From assembly GCF_002709775.1 (NCBI RefSeq), contig NZ_PAQR01000008.1, positions 1 to 64,000 of the forward strand: a stretch of 64,000 nucleotides of DNA, written 5' to 3'. The DNA is from Thalassospira sp. (lineage in GTDB: Bacteria > Pseudomonadota > Alphaproteobacteria > Rhodospirillales > Thalassospiraceae). The translations under genes and the position numbers were made by a program. Shown one piece after another: positions 37,001-40,216 of this stretch (position 1 is the first letter of the stretch; each line of letters starts with the position of its first letter). The notes beneath the pieces are model-generated. The model was not told where the DNA came from and did not search any database. It saw only the letters and a program-made list of their open reading frames with translations.

Positions 37001-38420
37001 GGATCTGATCGGATCGAACTTCAACGATTACCTGTTCGGTGATGATGGCGCGAACCTGCTCTCGGGCCTTGATGGCAATGACATCCTTGGCGGTGACGAC
37101 GGGGATGACACCATCTGGGGCGGCGATGGCAATGACAGCATCAATGGCGGTCGCGGTTCGGATGTGATCGATGCCGGTGCTGGCGACGACTATATCGAAT
37201 ACCAGAAAGATGCGAGCTGGACCGGCAGCTATGCCGCGAAGAACGTTGGCGATCCGGGCATGGATGGCACCAACGAACAGATCAATCTGTCTGGCTACAA
37301 CCGTTCCGAAGACATCATTGATGGTGGCGATGGTACCGATACGCTGGCCATGACCAGTGGTAACGACGCCCTGTTCCTTGATGATACCCAAACTGATCCG
37401 GGCACCAGCCCGCGCATCTCCAACATCGAAGTGATCGATGCCGGCAACGGTGATGACATCATCGACCTGACCAGCGATACGCTGACCTATGGCGATGTCA
37501 CAATCATGGGTGGCACCGGCGATGACATCGTCTGGAGCAACGCGGGCGATGACGTGATCGATGGTGGTTCGGGCGACGACACCCTGTGGGGTGGCTCTGG
37601 CAATGACACGATCACGGGTGGTGCCGGTGAAGATGTTCTCAATGGCGGTGCCGGCGATGACGTTCTGCAATACAACGCAGACGGCGTCTGGGATAGCAGC
37701 TGGTATGCCGTGAATGACGGTTCGCCGGGCGAAGATGGCCATCAGAACGACAGTGGCTGGGGACATCATCACTATAACGGCAATGGCTGGGGCCATGACA
37801 GCGATGGTGATGAAGGTACCGGCGACTACGTCAATCTCGGCGGCTACAACCAGTCGAACGATGTCTTTATCGGTGGCGAGGGTGTCGACACCCTGCAGAT
37901 GACCGATGGCAATGATGCCCTGTTCATCCGCGACAGTGTCAGCGACGCGCATGACAATGTCCGCATCAGCGGCATCGAAGTGATCGAAGCCGGTGACGGT
38001 GATGACATCGTTGACCTGACCAGCGAAATCGAAACCTATGGCGACGTCACGATTGATGGCGGCTCGGGCAACGATACTCTGTGGGGCAATGCCGGTGATG
38101 ACTTGCTGCTTGGTGGTTCTGGCAATGACCATCTGTATGGCAGTGCTGGCGATGACACCCTGACCGGTGGCACTGGCTGGGATACGTTCCAGATTGGTAA
38201 AACCGATGGTCACGACATCATTACCGACTTCACGCCGGGCGAAGACATCATTGATCTGTCGGAGTGGAACTACAACAACTTCAACCAGATCCTCAATGAC
38301 ATGCACATGGATACCGATGGCAATGTCGTTATCGAGCTGGGCAATGATGCCTCTGTCACCCTGATGGGCATCAATGATCCGGATGATCTTGATGCCGATG
38401 ACTTCGGCTTTGGCAACTGA
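16074..38420 (+). CDS. Giant RTX calcium-binding protein, 7448 residues, presumed type I secretion substrate
   Basis: A single uninterrupted frame of 22.3 kb. The start is TTG at 16074, supported by GGGAG (16061-16065) at 8-nt spacing; the nearby ATG at 16067 is out of frame and 1 nt from that site. The product (roughly 0.7 MDa, very acidic, no cysteine seen) has no Sec signal. After about 100 residues it carries a cap module, then an acidic Gly/Ser/Thr/Glu-rich stretch (340-808), then RTX nonapeptides GGxGxDxLx to the C-terminus. I count 39 spacer units of the type VTVDLAAGTA...ENVTGSxxDD, 12 non-repeat caps and 5 longer VVDLTS modules. RTX repeats fold on calcium outside the cell and type I signals lie at the C-terminus, here ending in a cap (DDFGFGN). 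Adhesin or matrix protein is likely; no enzymatic domain or LapA-type retention domain was recognised. Confidence 0.95.
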   Translation: MVSPANQDDGVGITDTDIDQVLDDRSEGDSDAVKTDSGASASGEGNPQSAATQVFTNIQNVIGSAYDDVLVGDGGDNTLIGGEGDDILESGEGQDVVTGGEGRDTFVLESGFEQTTITDFNVDEDELALSDLGVDSVSELMALVDEDAAGNAFIVFSTGDKVIFEGVSKAELANVTLVEAPQINEVSVATDGGDTAAEGEANVIEGSEGDDTIVGSDGDDIISSGGGSDNIDGGAGEDTLSFDGAADGVRADMSQGTSTDATGANRTSFENIENLRGTSGNDVLTGDSGNNSLSGGAGDDTFGASDGADVIDGGLGENTLDYSQSGQGVEVNLDSGTGRTSDAEESTSQGDTGSTADGSTDGSEGGDATGETGAGETETGGTETGAGTSEETGSTGSTGSGETSGEPSGDEASGASGSEETGQTESGTDSGASDRGTGDSGEAASGDTGAETGSTGNSETQEDTTSGEATSGGSESTGDTGETGSTGDAGTDSGSEGTGEDTSASSGETTGSTEGDSTGGETASGETETTGESGSGDAAGGDEVVAGSETDAGSETGTGADSETSGEGASGGDTTGESGSDSAAGSSGDDALGSGDAGSQESGGDAETGGSETGSTDSGETTGEGSEQAVDEATGEETSGGDAASEETTGEETSGAETGTEGATGESDQTTEDNTNSGAQAGVEAGAETSGETTDPQAGSETSGEGSEETPAEGSGETGSGDAGAAGDETSGADASSGETTGEETTVEEPASGDTPVGDSEAGAGEEGATSEGDAGSDTTGDTTSGEDAAAGEASGDAEGEADGGVVDADDGDANAYDNQPTTGVDLVQGGDETDILGGGAGNDTLQGNDGDDTLEGGSGDDLLQGGGGDDVLRGESGNDILQGGDGSDSLFGGDNDDMLQGGAGDDLLVGGSGNDVLAGGSGNDFLRGGEGDDHIQGGSGVDTVSYSDAESAVTVDLANETATGGAGNDVVQMVENVVGSDYDDHISGNDSDNVLEGGAGIDTLTGGAGDDTLTGGAGADDFELTENFGNDTITDFAGSEDIIDLSKLGIQDFATLQTMMSDDGNGNTVIDFGDQGTLTLEGVGSDSLSADDFRGFGRIFETEDNDVGTGTDGNDALYGYGGDDTLSGGAGDDVVSGGYGDDTVSGGAGNDTLRGQEGIDTVDYSGANGGVQVDLGAGTATGADGDDVLDRIENATGSDYDDELYGDNGTNVLRGGAGNDTIVGRGGNDILDGGDGDDLFIGEDGVDVIIGGEGSDTLDLSARESSQDVNLAGGTARDSATGETDTLSSIENVITGAGDDTVLASADDNVISTGAGDDIVRNVGGNDTVDGGEGTDTIGFGDVTGLNVDLATGAVSTDSGASQVTNFENVIGSGNSDVISGDDAANTLSGLGGDDIISGGGGDDVLLGGAGNDTISGGAGDDDLSGGDGIDTVDYSDVDGGVTVDLAGGTATGDGNDTISGFENVASGSGDDVVYGNNEDNIIDTGAGNDTVFGSAGDDTLIGGEGNDTLSYSSGAEGLGAGITVDLEEGTVTGNTFTDQISGFEEIEGSASADTMLGSSGNDSFDGGAGDDTFDGRGGDDTFTGGLGADTFVVRSDSGNDLVTDFDPANDIIDIQGIDGLELFSDIADFIGEDAAGNATVTVGDAVITLEGVDPDSLTFANFKGIRSLEGTENKDILVGTDRSDVITAKEGNDTVSGGAGNDTIDGGDGNDVISGGTGTDTITGGAGNDVISGGAGSDDLDGGEGNDTLSYQDAAGGVDVDLETGQATTGEDSDTIANFENVTGSTSDDTLSGDDNANVLNGGSGNDVLSGRGGDDVLNGGSGNDTLAGGAGDDVLSGGSGSDTVTYADASGGVEVDLASGVVSGADGNDTLNSIENVIGTDFDDVLSGSSANNVLEGGAGDDTINAGSGDDVVSGGEGADTFVFDNEAGRTTITDFDPAEDKIDLSGFDVPNFEALKKMLGTDDDGNTVITANNKTIILNGVSPEDLTADNFIDIDSLGATDGDDVLQGSEAAEIIDGLAGNDTIDGGAGDDTIDGGAGDDIISGGAGEDVIDGGDGEDTVDYSAGGGVSVNLETGAGGGLGNQDTLSNIENVIGSDLNDTLIGDSGANTLSGGGGSDIISGGAGDDALLGGAGNDTLSGGEGDDELLGGAGNDTLSGGAGNDALVGGDGFDTADYSDADGSVTVDLSAGTASGAAGNDTLESIESIRGSDHDDTLIGDGANNTLSGGAGSDSIEGGAGNDTLYGGAGDDILDGGAGDDLLVGGPGSNTVEGGAGNDTVTYEGGSAVNIDLSEGTATDADGTDSISGVENVIGSSQNDVITGDAGDNIITAGAGADTISGGGGDDTLSGGSGADVYVVGPEDGTDTITDFAVGEDQIDIRALGIDTYGELYENMYENENGDLVIDFAEGTSMVLEGVSKDDITADNFIGVRDIVGTSGDDLLSGTDGQDTLSGLDGDDIIYGLAEDDSIFGGAGDDTLNGGSGRDILDGGDGIDTVDYSDEAGDVAVNLKAGTTFAYSGNDTIRNIENIVAGTGNDTLTGSDADNILIGGEGDDILEGLDGDDTLSGGEGSDTASYANATGGVTVDLAAQTATGAAGEDTLESIENVTGSAFNDTLIGDGGDNKIEAGVGNDTLIASGGDDVLNGGAGIDTVDYGNAAKGITADLAAGTVSGLGNDQIQDIENLIGSDYDDTITGNQGNNVLSGEDGDDILSGGGGNDTLLGGAGDDTLSGGAGNDLIDGGEGIDTVDYSDAEDGVTLDLGTGKTDAATGDTVLNVENAIGSDQDDTITGSDADNIILSGAGNDTINVSAGDDVIDGGAGQDVIDYSNSETGVDVDLEAGSAAKADGTDLLSNIEDVLGSDADDSIGGSDEANTLSGGAGDDTIEGRAGNDVISGGAGDDTLSGGEGTDTLDYAEATGGQNIDLSAGTATGADGNDTISGFENVTGTEYNDTITGDDADNVINGGAGNDMLTGGAGDDILDGGEGDDSFVGELGDDTYIGGAGADTLDYSDAASGLNINLGTNTATGEDTGTDTFSGIEQIIASDHDDVIAGSGSNDTILAGDGDDIVTGGAGNDVIEGGAGNDTISGGAGIDTLDGGAGEDTLSFADESAVSVDLQTGVTSTGDIISNFENVTGSGNADTLRGDSGRNTLSGEAGNDILDGRAGDDVLLGGAGNDTLRGGAGSDTIDGGTGNDTLDLSDLSGDQTVDFTNGTASDGTDTDTFTNIENVTTGDGDDLIIGDDTGNVINAGDGDNTVNAGEGNDVITTGEGADIVDGGAGNDIINTGEGADTITGGDGNDVISSGSGDDLVEGGAGNDTISGGAGSDTLDGGDGNDTLLGGAGDDRLIGGEGFDTASYADSESAVTVDTSNHTVSGTATGTDTLEGIEAIEGSDFNDTFIGGGQSDTFIGGAGDDTFDAGAGNDTLTLGEGADQVIFNPGDGKDTITDFNPAVDTIDLTSFNIAGYGALEQMFGTDANGDLTITFDSGDTITLQGVIPAELSADNFVGVDVRLGSENADEMIGGSGDDIINALEGDDSIDGGAGNDRLIGGEGNDTIDGGTGDDTLVGNAGSDVLRGGEGNDTADYSTEGAGIVADLEAGTVTGGDGDDVLEGIENVTGTLFDDTLSGNAENNTLTGLAGDDTFVGGAGDDVLDGGEGSDTADYSSADQGIDVDLAAGTATGQGNDTLIDIEDVVGSDFNDKIAGDENNNTISGGAGGDAIDGGAGDDVIDGGEGIDEISGGAGDDIINGGAGGDILLGGAGDDTISGGEGDDIVEAGAGDDWVYGDAGDDILDGGDGELDTIDYSNVDAGVTVDLVKEYATGGGGDDVVRNFERVIGTDYTDTLVGSDGVNTLDGGSGDDTLVGGAGDDVLITGEGEDLIVLEPGGGHDTATDFDVDKDIIDLSSYGIEDFATLRDQMADDENGNAVITLGDGDSITLEGVSVDDLGQKNFFGYDAIIGTEFEDNITGSQLSDEIYGLESDDIIDGQAGNDDIHGDEGNDTLIGGAGDDTLRGGEGSDTADYSDTTEGVTVDLGAGTATGEAGNDTLESIENVTGGDGDDVLIGDENANILDGGEGNDTVFGNGGDDTLIGGEGDDVLSYEDAESGVNVDLDAGTATGGAGNDTIDGFETLIGSDHDDTLAGNEFDNVIDGGAGNDTLSGGAGNDTLIGGEGDDIVDYSDQTDGVVVDLENGTGTATDGTDTLDGIEGATGGAGDDTLIGSTGDNVLDGGAGDDTLSGGAGNDTLAGGEGADLLDGGAGDDVLSFEGDSIAADGDTTDHVGSPTTDGTGEVADIAGKNLSDDSFVGGEGNDTLVAGSGDDAIILDRDHENGAANPSIVDIENIDAGDGNDVVDLTSNTHFYGDVTVDGGAGDDTIWSNDGDDVLLGGEGADNINGGAGNDTLDGGAGDDVLDGGEGSDTIDGGAGNDTIAAGAGDDILIGGDGDDTLDLSAADGATIDLAAGTASSDETGSDSISGFENVIATDGDDTITGSSGNNTIDAGAGNDTVTLDGGNDDIDGGDGIDTLDLSGTTGGVTVDLAAGTASGANTGSDTIANFENVTGSDDADVITGSDDANVIDGGAGNDTLDGGAGDDILSGGAGDDTIAAGAGNDTLSGGDGADTFVFEDGTDTDLVTDFDLNADAISLPDLGISTWTDLQPLLSDGPDGAVITLPSGGTVTLSGVAVGDLTPDHFTGIDNVGTPGEDTLGGGDGDDSVDGGAGDDSVDGGDGNDTVDGGDGDDSVGGGSGNDSVGGGSGNDTVDGGDGDDTVDGGEGNDSVGGGSGNDSVGGGGGDDTVDGGDGDDTVDGGDGNDSVGGGSGNDSVGGGAGNDTVDGGDGNDTVDGGDGDDTVGGGSGDDTVIGGGGNDTLGGGEGTDTLDGGDGNDVLQFEADRIGQAGDETDHAGSPGVDGTGDVADLEGLGLSDDQFDGGEGIDTLVGTSAGDAIILDNDHADGSNAPSISDVEVIDTGAGDDVVDLTSQTESYGDVTVNAGTGDDTVWTNEGNDSISGGDGNDHINAGAGNDIVDAGAGNDTVVGDAGNDTLSGGDGFDTLDMSDVEADIAVNLQDGTAHSSETGDDVISGFENVTTGAGDDTVTGSSANDTISTGDGADTIDGGDGIDLIDGGAGNDVISDGAGSDLVLAGAGDDTVIAGAGNDSLDGGDGIDTLDLSNASGDAVVDLGAGTASSADTGNDQFSNFENVTTGAGDDQITGSNGDNVINAGAGDDTIDGGAGDDTVAGGAGADTFIFADGTDDDVVSDFTPGEDKISIDDLGIDNWGDLVPLLSENSNGDAVLNLPAGGTVTFVDVALSDLSADDFNNITDGATPNDDILSGTDDDDTIDALAGDDTVAGGAGDDTLLGNDGADTLYGGTGNDSLDGGAGNDTLSGGEGDDALSGGADNDELSGGAGDDTLDGGAGDDVLNFEADETADSGDTTENTGSPGVDGTGDVADISGKNISDDTFIGGEGNDTLDMSEGNDALVLDGSKLGDGQTTTPTTETRTLGLTDPASSADVEAAWSDADLYAFDFGTSYVDGDGKLNLAAADDTVNFDGNGIGNDGGGTAGGQINHDAQSGESEAIVVDLGADASTATVQVSNLMANEGGGEIGSWQAFDADGNLVASGTLDDSTINYTSNGVGTATINATDGSGNPVEFRYIAFESEPYANGSTGSDSSDFFVRSISFDTTVDETTTDGARLDGVEVINAGSGDDVVDLTSDTISYGDVTINGGAGNDTLWGNAGDDTINGGLGHDNLDGGAGNDYLDGSYGDDIIDGGVGDDTLLGGTGEDTLSGGEGNDIIVGGADQDTVTYDDATAGVNVDLANYTATGGAGNDAIYQVENVTGSDHDDTISGDAKANILNGGAGDDTLAGGAGNDVLIGGDGNDTADYSDASSAVNADLATGTAQVGANETDQLSSIENLIGSDGNDTLSGSADNNTLTGGLGNDILSGRAGDDVLEGGAGDDTLDGGEGNDTINGGEGSDVIDAGAGADIVDGGAGNDTVMAGAGDDTLAGGEGDDTLDLTEATSGATVDLAAGTASSSETGSDTISGFENVIGSAAADTITGDAANNTIAAGDGADVIDDGAGNDVVDAGAGDDTLMAAAGDDTLDGGDGEDTLDMSAADGATVDLSAGTATSAETGSDTISNIENVIGSDGDDVLTGSDGDNTLLGGAGDDTIEGGAGGDYLDGGEGRDTISYEGSDAGVEIFLGDTDTHTHNPGEGGRAFGGDAVGDILANFEKVIASAHDDYVYGNSQNNEVDLGAGNDTFDNVEADISEDTVDGGEGNDLIWTGDGADTLIGGEGNDTLHGERGDDYLDGGTGNDKLYGGEGNDTLDGGEGDDEIHTGSGADVVQVTSLIGDKVVMDFNTSVDQISLDALDISTWSELAPLLSEVNGNTVIDLGDQGSVTLRGVRLNDVSSDMFIGIENDGGPTQFDDVLLGTSEDDYIDALAGDDTVDGGAGNDTLNGMEGDDTLSGGDGDDTITGGSGNDVISGGSGNDSLEGNEGDDVIEGNAGDDTLIGHAGNDVMDGGGGDDYIDGMEGDDTITGGDDTDTIYGSAGNDSLDGEGGDDVIYGGDDNDSIAGGAGNDLLSGDAGNDTLDGGIGNDTLLGGDGDDTLLGGEGDDVLSGGNGNDLLDGGAGNDTLTGTDGTDTLLGGSGNDTLDGGAGDDTYTGGSGADQIIVSNNSGDKVVTDFNVNEDTINLASLDIDDWGDLQDQMSQVGNDTVINLNGQGTLTLVGVSMSQLNADMFVGVEQSSGPTPYDDLLYGTSNNDTIAALSGDDTVYGLNGQDTITGMDGNDSLYGGDGDDTLSGDAGNDLIEGGSGQDSITGGTGDDTLDGGSGDDRVWGGEGADTITGGQGQDKLYGEAGNDTINGGTGDDSILGGAGNDVIDGGENNDRLYGGDGDDTIYGGNGDDKLYGDAGNDTLDGGAGHDSLYGGAGRDTASYASSTTAVAANLETGTASSSNGNDKLNSIEDLIGSNFNDYLFGDDGANLLSGLDGNDILGGDDGDDTIWGGDGNDSINGGRGSDVIDAGAGDDYIEYQKDASWTGSYAAKNVGDPGMDGTNEQINLSGYNRSEDIIDGGDGTDTLAMTSGNDALFLDDTQTDPGTSPRISNIEVIDAGNGDDIIDLTSDTLTYGDVTIMGGTGDDIVWSNAGDDVIDGGSGDDTLWGGSGNDTITGGAGEDVLNGGAGDDVLQYNADGVWDSSWYAVNDGSPGEDGHQNDSGWGHHHYNGNGWGHDSDGDEGTGDYVNLGGYNQSNDVFIGGEGVDTLQMTDGNDALFIRDSVSDAHDNVRISGIEVIEAGDGDDIVDLTSEIETYGDVTIDGGSGNDTLWGNAGDDLLLGGSGNDHLYGSAGDDTLTGGTGWDTFQIGKTDGHDIITDFTPGEDIIDLSEWNYNNFNQILNDMHMDTDGNVVIELGNDASVTLMGINDPDDLDADDFGFGN
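17092..18498 (+). repeat. Low-complexity acidic Gly/Ser/Thr/Glu-rich segment of the RTX protein
   Basis: About 470 residues (340-808) with almost only Gly, Ser, Thr, Glu, Ala and Asp, built from short variants such as TGETGS, SGEAT, GDAGS and ETTGEE. It lacks the GGxGxD signature and any hydrophobic core, so it is probably disordered: a stalk, spacer or secretion linker. It interrupts an otherwise typical RTX start (residues 1-340). Confidence 0.85.
30285..30716 (+). repeat. Higher-order tandem repeat, 108-bp period
   Basis: Four nonapeptides (GGDGDDSVG, GGSGNDSVG, GGxGxDTVD, GGDGxDTVD) repeat as a block. Block starts are 30285, 30393, 30501 and, degenerating, 30609; the GAC codon opening D-S-V recurs at 30300, 30408 and 30516. 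Blocks are much more alike than other RTX repeats in the gene, which points to recent expansion by unequal crossing-over or slippage. Confidence 0.85.
32569..33150 (+). other. Non-RTX domain inserted in the giant RTX protein
   Basis: Residues about 5498-5692 lack GGxGxD repeats and read like a beta-sandwich: alternating hydrophobic strands (EAIVVDLGADASTATVQVSN, GSWQAFDADGNLVASGTLDD, EFRYIAFESEPY, FFVRSISFD). It sits inside the third VVDLTS module. It resembles in style the C-terminal beta domains found in other RTX/VCBS proteins and could be a ligand- or sugar-binding domain, but I do not recognise a named family. Confidence 0.6.
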
Positions 38421-38446
38421 TCCAAGCCTGACAGTCTGATCGAATA

Positions 38447-38477
38447 AAAACGGGCGGTCATGACGACCGCCCGTTTT
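38447..38477. terminator. Bidirectional rho-independent terminator
   Basis: A perfect 13-bp stem AAAACGGGCGGTC (38447-38459) with GACCGCCCGTTTT (38465-38477), a 5-nt loop and T runs on both strands. It ends the RTX gene and the convergent dusC gene. Confidence 0.93.
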
Positions 38478-38506
38478 CTTTTAGGGTTATTGGCTCGATA
38501 GATTGG

Positions 38507-39505
38507 CTATTCCGCAGCAATCAGGTCATTTGTCCGTTGATTTTCCGGTAATGACATATCAAAGCGCAGCTTGGCGCGCAGTTCGTCAATCGCGCGGATG
38601 CGTTTGATCTCGTCAAAGCAGGTTTCGCCCTGCGGATGGCTTTTGCGGATCAGGGCCATCCATTGTTTGATGCGCCCGGCCTGATGGTTTTCCGATGCAC
38701 CGTCTGACGCCATCAAATCGCAATAGGCCAGCAGCATCGCCAATACATCAGACCAGCTTTCGCGTGGCACCCGCGTACCATTTTCAAATGCCTTGATGCG
38801 GCTTGCAAGATCGGGTGCGGCAATCGCACCACGGCCCAGCATGAAGCTGTCGCAGCCGGAAATGTCGCGGCATTTCTCGTAATCCGCCACATCCCAGATT
38901 TCGCCATTGCCGGTCATGCCGATCGAAATGGCTTCGCGGATGCGCGCAAGGTATTCCCAATGGGCTGGCGGTTTATAGCCTTCCATCTTGGTGCGCGCAT
39001 GCACGGTCAGATGCTGTGCCCCGCCGGCCTCGACCGCACGCGCGATATCAAGGAACATCTCCTTGTCGGAATATCCAAGCCGAACCTTGGCGCTGACCGG
39101 GATGTGGTCCGGGACCGCTCGGCGCACGGCCGAGACGATTTCATAAAGATTTTCCGGGCATTTCAAAAGCGACGCACCGGCTTCGCGCTTGTTCACGGTC
39201 TTGGACGGGCAGCCGAAATTGATATCAATGCCCGGTGCACCAAGCTCGACCGCAACAACGGCGTTTTCGCCCATCAGTTCCGGGTCATGACCCATCAACT
39301 GTACCAGAACCGGCACCCCCGAAAGCGTCTTGCCGCCATTGAGAAGTTCCGGGCAATAGCGATGAAACACGTGGGCTGGAAACAGGTTCTGCGACACCCG
39401 GATAAACTCGGTCACGCACAGGTCGAACCCGCCGGTCGCACTCAGCAATTGCCGAACGCGCCAGTCAACAAGTCCCTCCATTGGTGCCAGCACCAGGTGC
39501 GTCAT
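38507..39505 (-). CDS. dusC: tRNA-dihydrouridine synthase, DusC type
   Basis: A 332-residue FMN-dependent TIM-barrel enzyme that reduces specific uridines in tRNA to dihydrouridine. The start LVLAPMEGLVDWRVRQLL is the FMN-binding strand of the DusC subgroup (APMEG rather than APM(A/V)G of DusA/B). The catalytic cysteine is Cys99 in INFGCPSKTVN. Further conserved segments are VSAKVRLGY, LTVHARTKMEGY, and GNGEIWDV with MLGRGA for phosphate binding. The length matches the family. It is alone on its strand between the RTX terminator and the small gene at 39711. Confidence 0.93.
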   Translation of the reverse strand: MTHLVLAPMEGLVDWRVRQLLSATGGFDLCVTEFIRVSQNLFPAHVFHRYCPELLNGGKTLSGVPVLVQLMGHDPELMGENAVVAVELGAPGIDINFGCPSKTVNKREAGASLLKCPENLYEIVSAVRRAVPDHIPVSAKVRLGYSDKEMFLDIARAVEAGGAQHLTVHARTKMEGYKPPAHWEYLARIREAISIGMTGNGEIWDVADYEKCRDISGCDSFMLGRGAIAAPDLASRIKAFENGTRVPRESWSDVLAMLLAYCDLMASDGASENHQAGRIKQWMALIRKSHPQGETCFDEIKRIRAIDELRAKLRFDMSLPENQRTNDLIAAE

Positions 39506-39710
39506 CGCGGTTTAACCCAGTCTCAGAAAATCAGTTGGCGGCTTTTACCATAATTGGCCCAAACCTGCCGGTGAAAAATCACAGACCAGCCTTGCCGTCC
39601 TGCGCGTACGCTTTGCGAAATGCGGCAGAAATAGCGCATTGCTGACACGGTTTCAGCGAATTTAAGCGCTAGCTTTGAACCATCAAAAACAACAATGAAA
39701 GGGCAACTTC

Positions 39711-39860
39711 ATGCTCTATATCTTTGAAAGCGCGCTTGACGAAGTCGAAGCTGTATCACGCGAAACCCGCGAAAAACTATCCGGCCTTGATCAGATCCTG
39801 CAATCCACATCCGAGAGCCTTCAGGTTCTAAAAGAACGTCTCGAACAGACCGCAAGCTGA
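39711..39860 (+). CDS. Tiny coiled-coil protein, 49 residues, first of a paralogous pair
   Basis: The ATG at 39711 opens a 49-codon frame ending with TGA at 39858-39860. The product starts MLYIFESALDEVEAV and continues as a predicted amphipathic helix (REKLSGLDQILQ, SLQVLKERLEQ). It is a clear paralogue of the protein at 40004: about 22 of 49 residues agree (MLYI-E-ALDE-EAV, RE-L--LDQ, L--LKE-L). Two independent copies with the same start and end argue strongly that both are real. A GAAAGGG stretch lies upstream as a weak ribosome site. Acidic, no signal peptide. No known family recognised; a small dimerising or partner-binding protein is a guess. Confidence 0.7.
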   Translation: MLYIFESALDEVEAVSRETREKLSGLDQILQSTSESLQVLKERLEQTAS

Positions 39861-40003
39861 CAGTTTCGGATTATTCTTGATCCATGTCTTGGAATTTAAA
39901 CATCGGTTGGTCCATGCTAGGTGCTATGTTAACCAGCGTGAACGTTCGTGGTGCGCAAGCACCAATGTAACGTCGCCGATATCGAAATAAGGAGGATCGT
40001 GGG

Positions 40004-40156
40004 ATGCTGTATATCGTAGAAAAAGCCCTGGATGAACTCGAAGCCGTGCCGAGCGAAAAGCGCGAAGGCCTCAAGCATCTTGATCAGGAAATCAATGATG
40101 CGGTGGCAAAGCTTAAAATCCTGAAGGAAAAGCTCAAGGCTGAAGAAAGCAAGTAA
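40004..40156 (+). CDS. Tiny coiled-coil protein, 50 residues, second of a paralogous pair
   Basis: The ATG at 40004 opens a 50-codon frame ending with TAA at 40154-40156. A very strong AAGGAGGA site lies 8 nt upstream. The product starts MLYIVEKALDELEAVPSEK and ends in a charged heptad-like helix (AVAKLKILKEKLKAEESK). It resembles the 39711 product through its whole length. A good terminator follows at 40179-40208, so the pair is a self-contained plus-strand unit between the minus-strand genes dusC and meaB. The spacer between the pair (39861-40003, 143 bp) could hold a separate promoter. Function unknown. Confidence 0.78.
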   Translation: MLYIVEKALDELEAVPSEKREGLKHLDQEINDAVAKLKILKEKLKAEESK

Positions 40157-40178
40157 GCTGCTGACCATCCAGCTCGTT

Positions 40179-40208
40179 AAAGGCCGTATCGCTTTGCGTG
40201 CGGCCTTT
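40179..40208 (+). terminator. Rho-independent terminator after the tiny paralogue pair
   Basis: Stem AAAGGCCG (40179-40186) with CGGCCTTT (40201-40208), partly paired loop, then TTGTTTT on the plus strand. On the minus strand it could weakly end the mutA-mutB-meaB operon. Confidence 0.75.
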
Positions 40209-40216
40209 TGTTTTGC

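Larger units (their letters stand above)
28858..38095 (+). repeat. Five long VVDLTS modules in the C-terminal third of the RTX protein
   Basis: Modules start near 28858, 30746, 32346, 37193 and 37666. Each runs: aromatic/acidic lead (F-E-A-D or Y-x-x-D), a GSPGVDGTGD-like stretch, SDDxFxGGEG, a GNDALxLD strand, VIDAGxGDDVVDLTS, and YGDVTINGGAGNDTLW. The third contains a 190-residue non-RTX insert and the fifth a His-rich insert. The copies probably arose by internal duplication. Confidence 0.75.
16378..38420 (+). repeat. Twelve dispersed serralysin-like cap modules inside the RTX protein
   Basis: Each module is about 80 residues with the order GADTFVF...ITDFdp..D.IDL..lgi....L..l.......G.tvI.......tltLeGV....L.adnF.g. 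They begin near 16378, 19123, 20837, 21832, 23134, 26371, 27708, 29934, 31805, 35108, 36096 and 38174. The motif resembles the end cap of serralysin-type beta-rolls and the C-terminal region of many type I substrates. The last one ends the protein. The others split it into blocks of uneven length, as if complete RTX units had been joined head to tail. Confidence 0.8.

Noticed and set aside
18590-38170. Regular short DNA repeats that could suggest a CRISPR array
   Set aside because: The repeats are coding, with 27-bp units, no constant spacer length, no leader and no cas genes; they are RTX nonapeptide codons.
39861-40003. Possible structured RNA between the tiny paralogue genes
   Set aside because: The 143-bp spacer shows no stable hairpin or known RNA motif by eye; a promoter is the simpler explanation.
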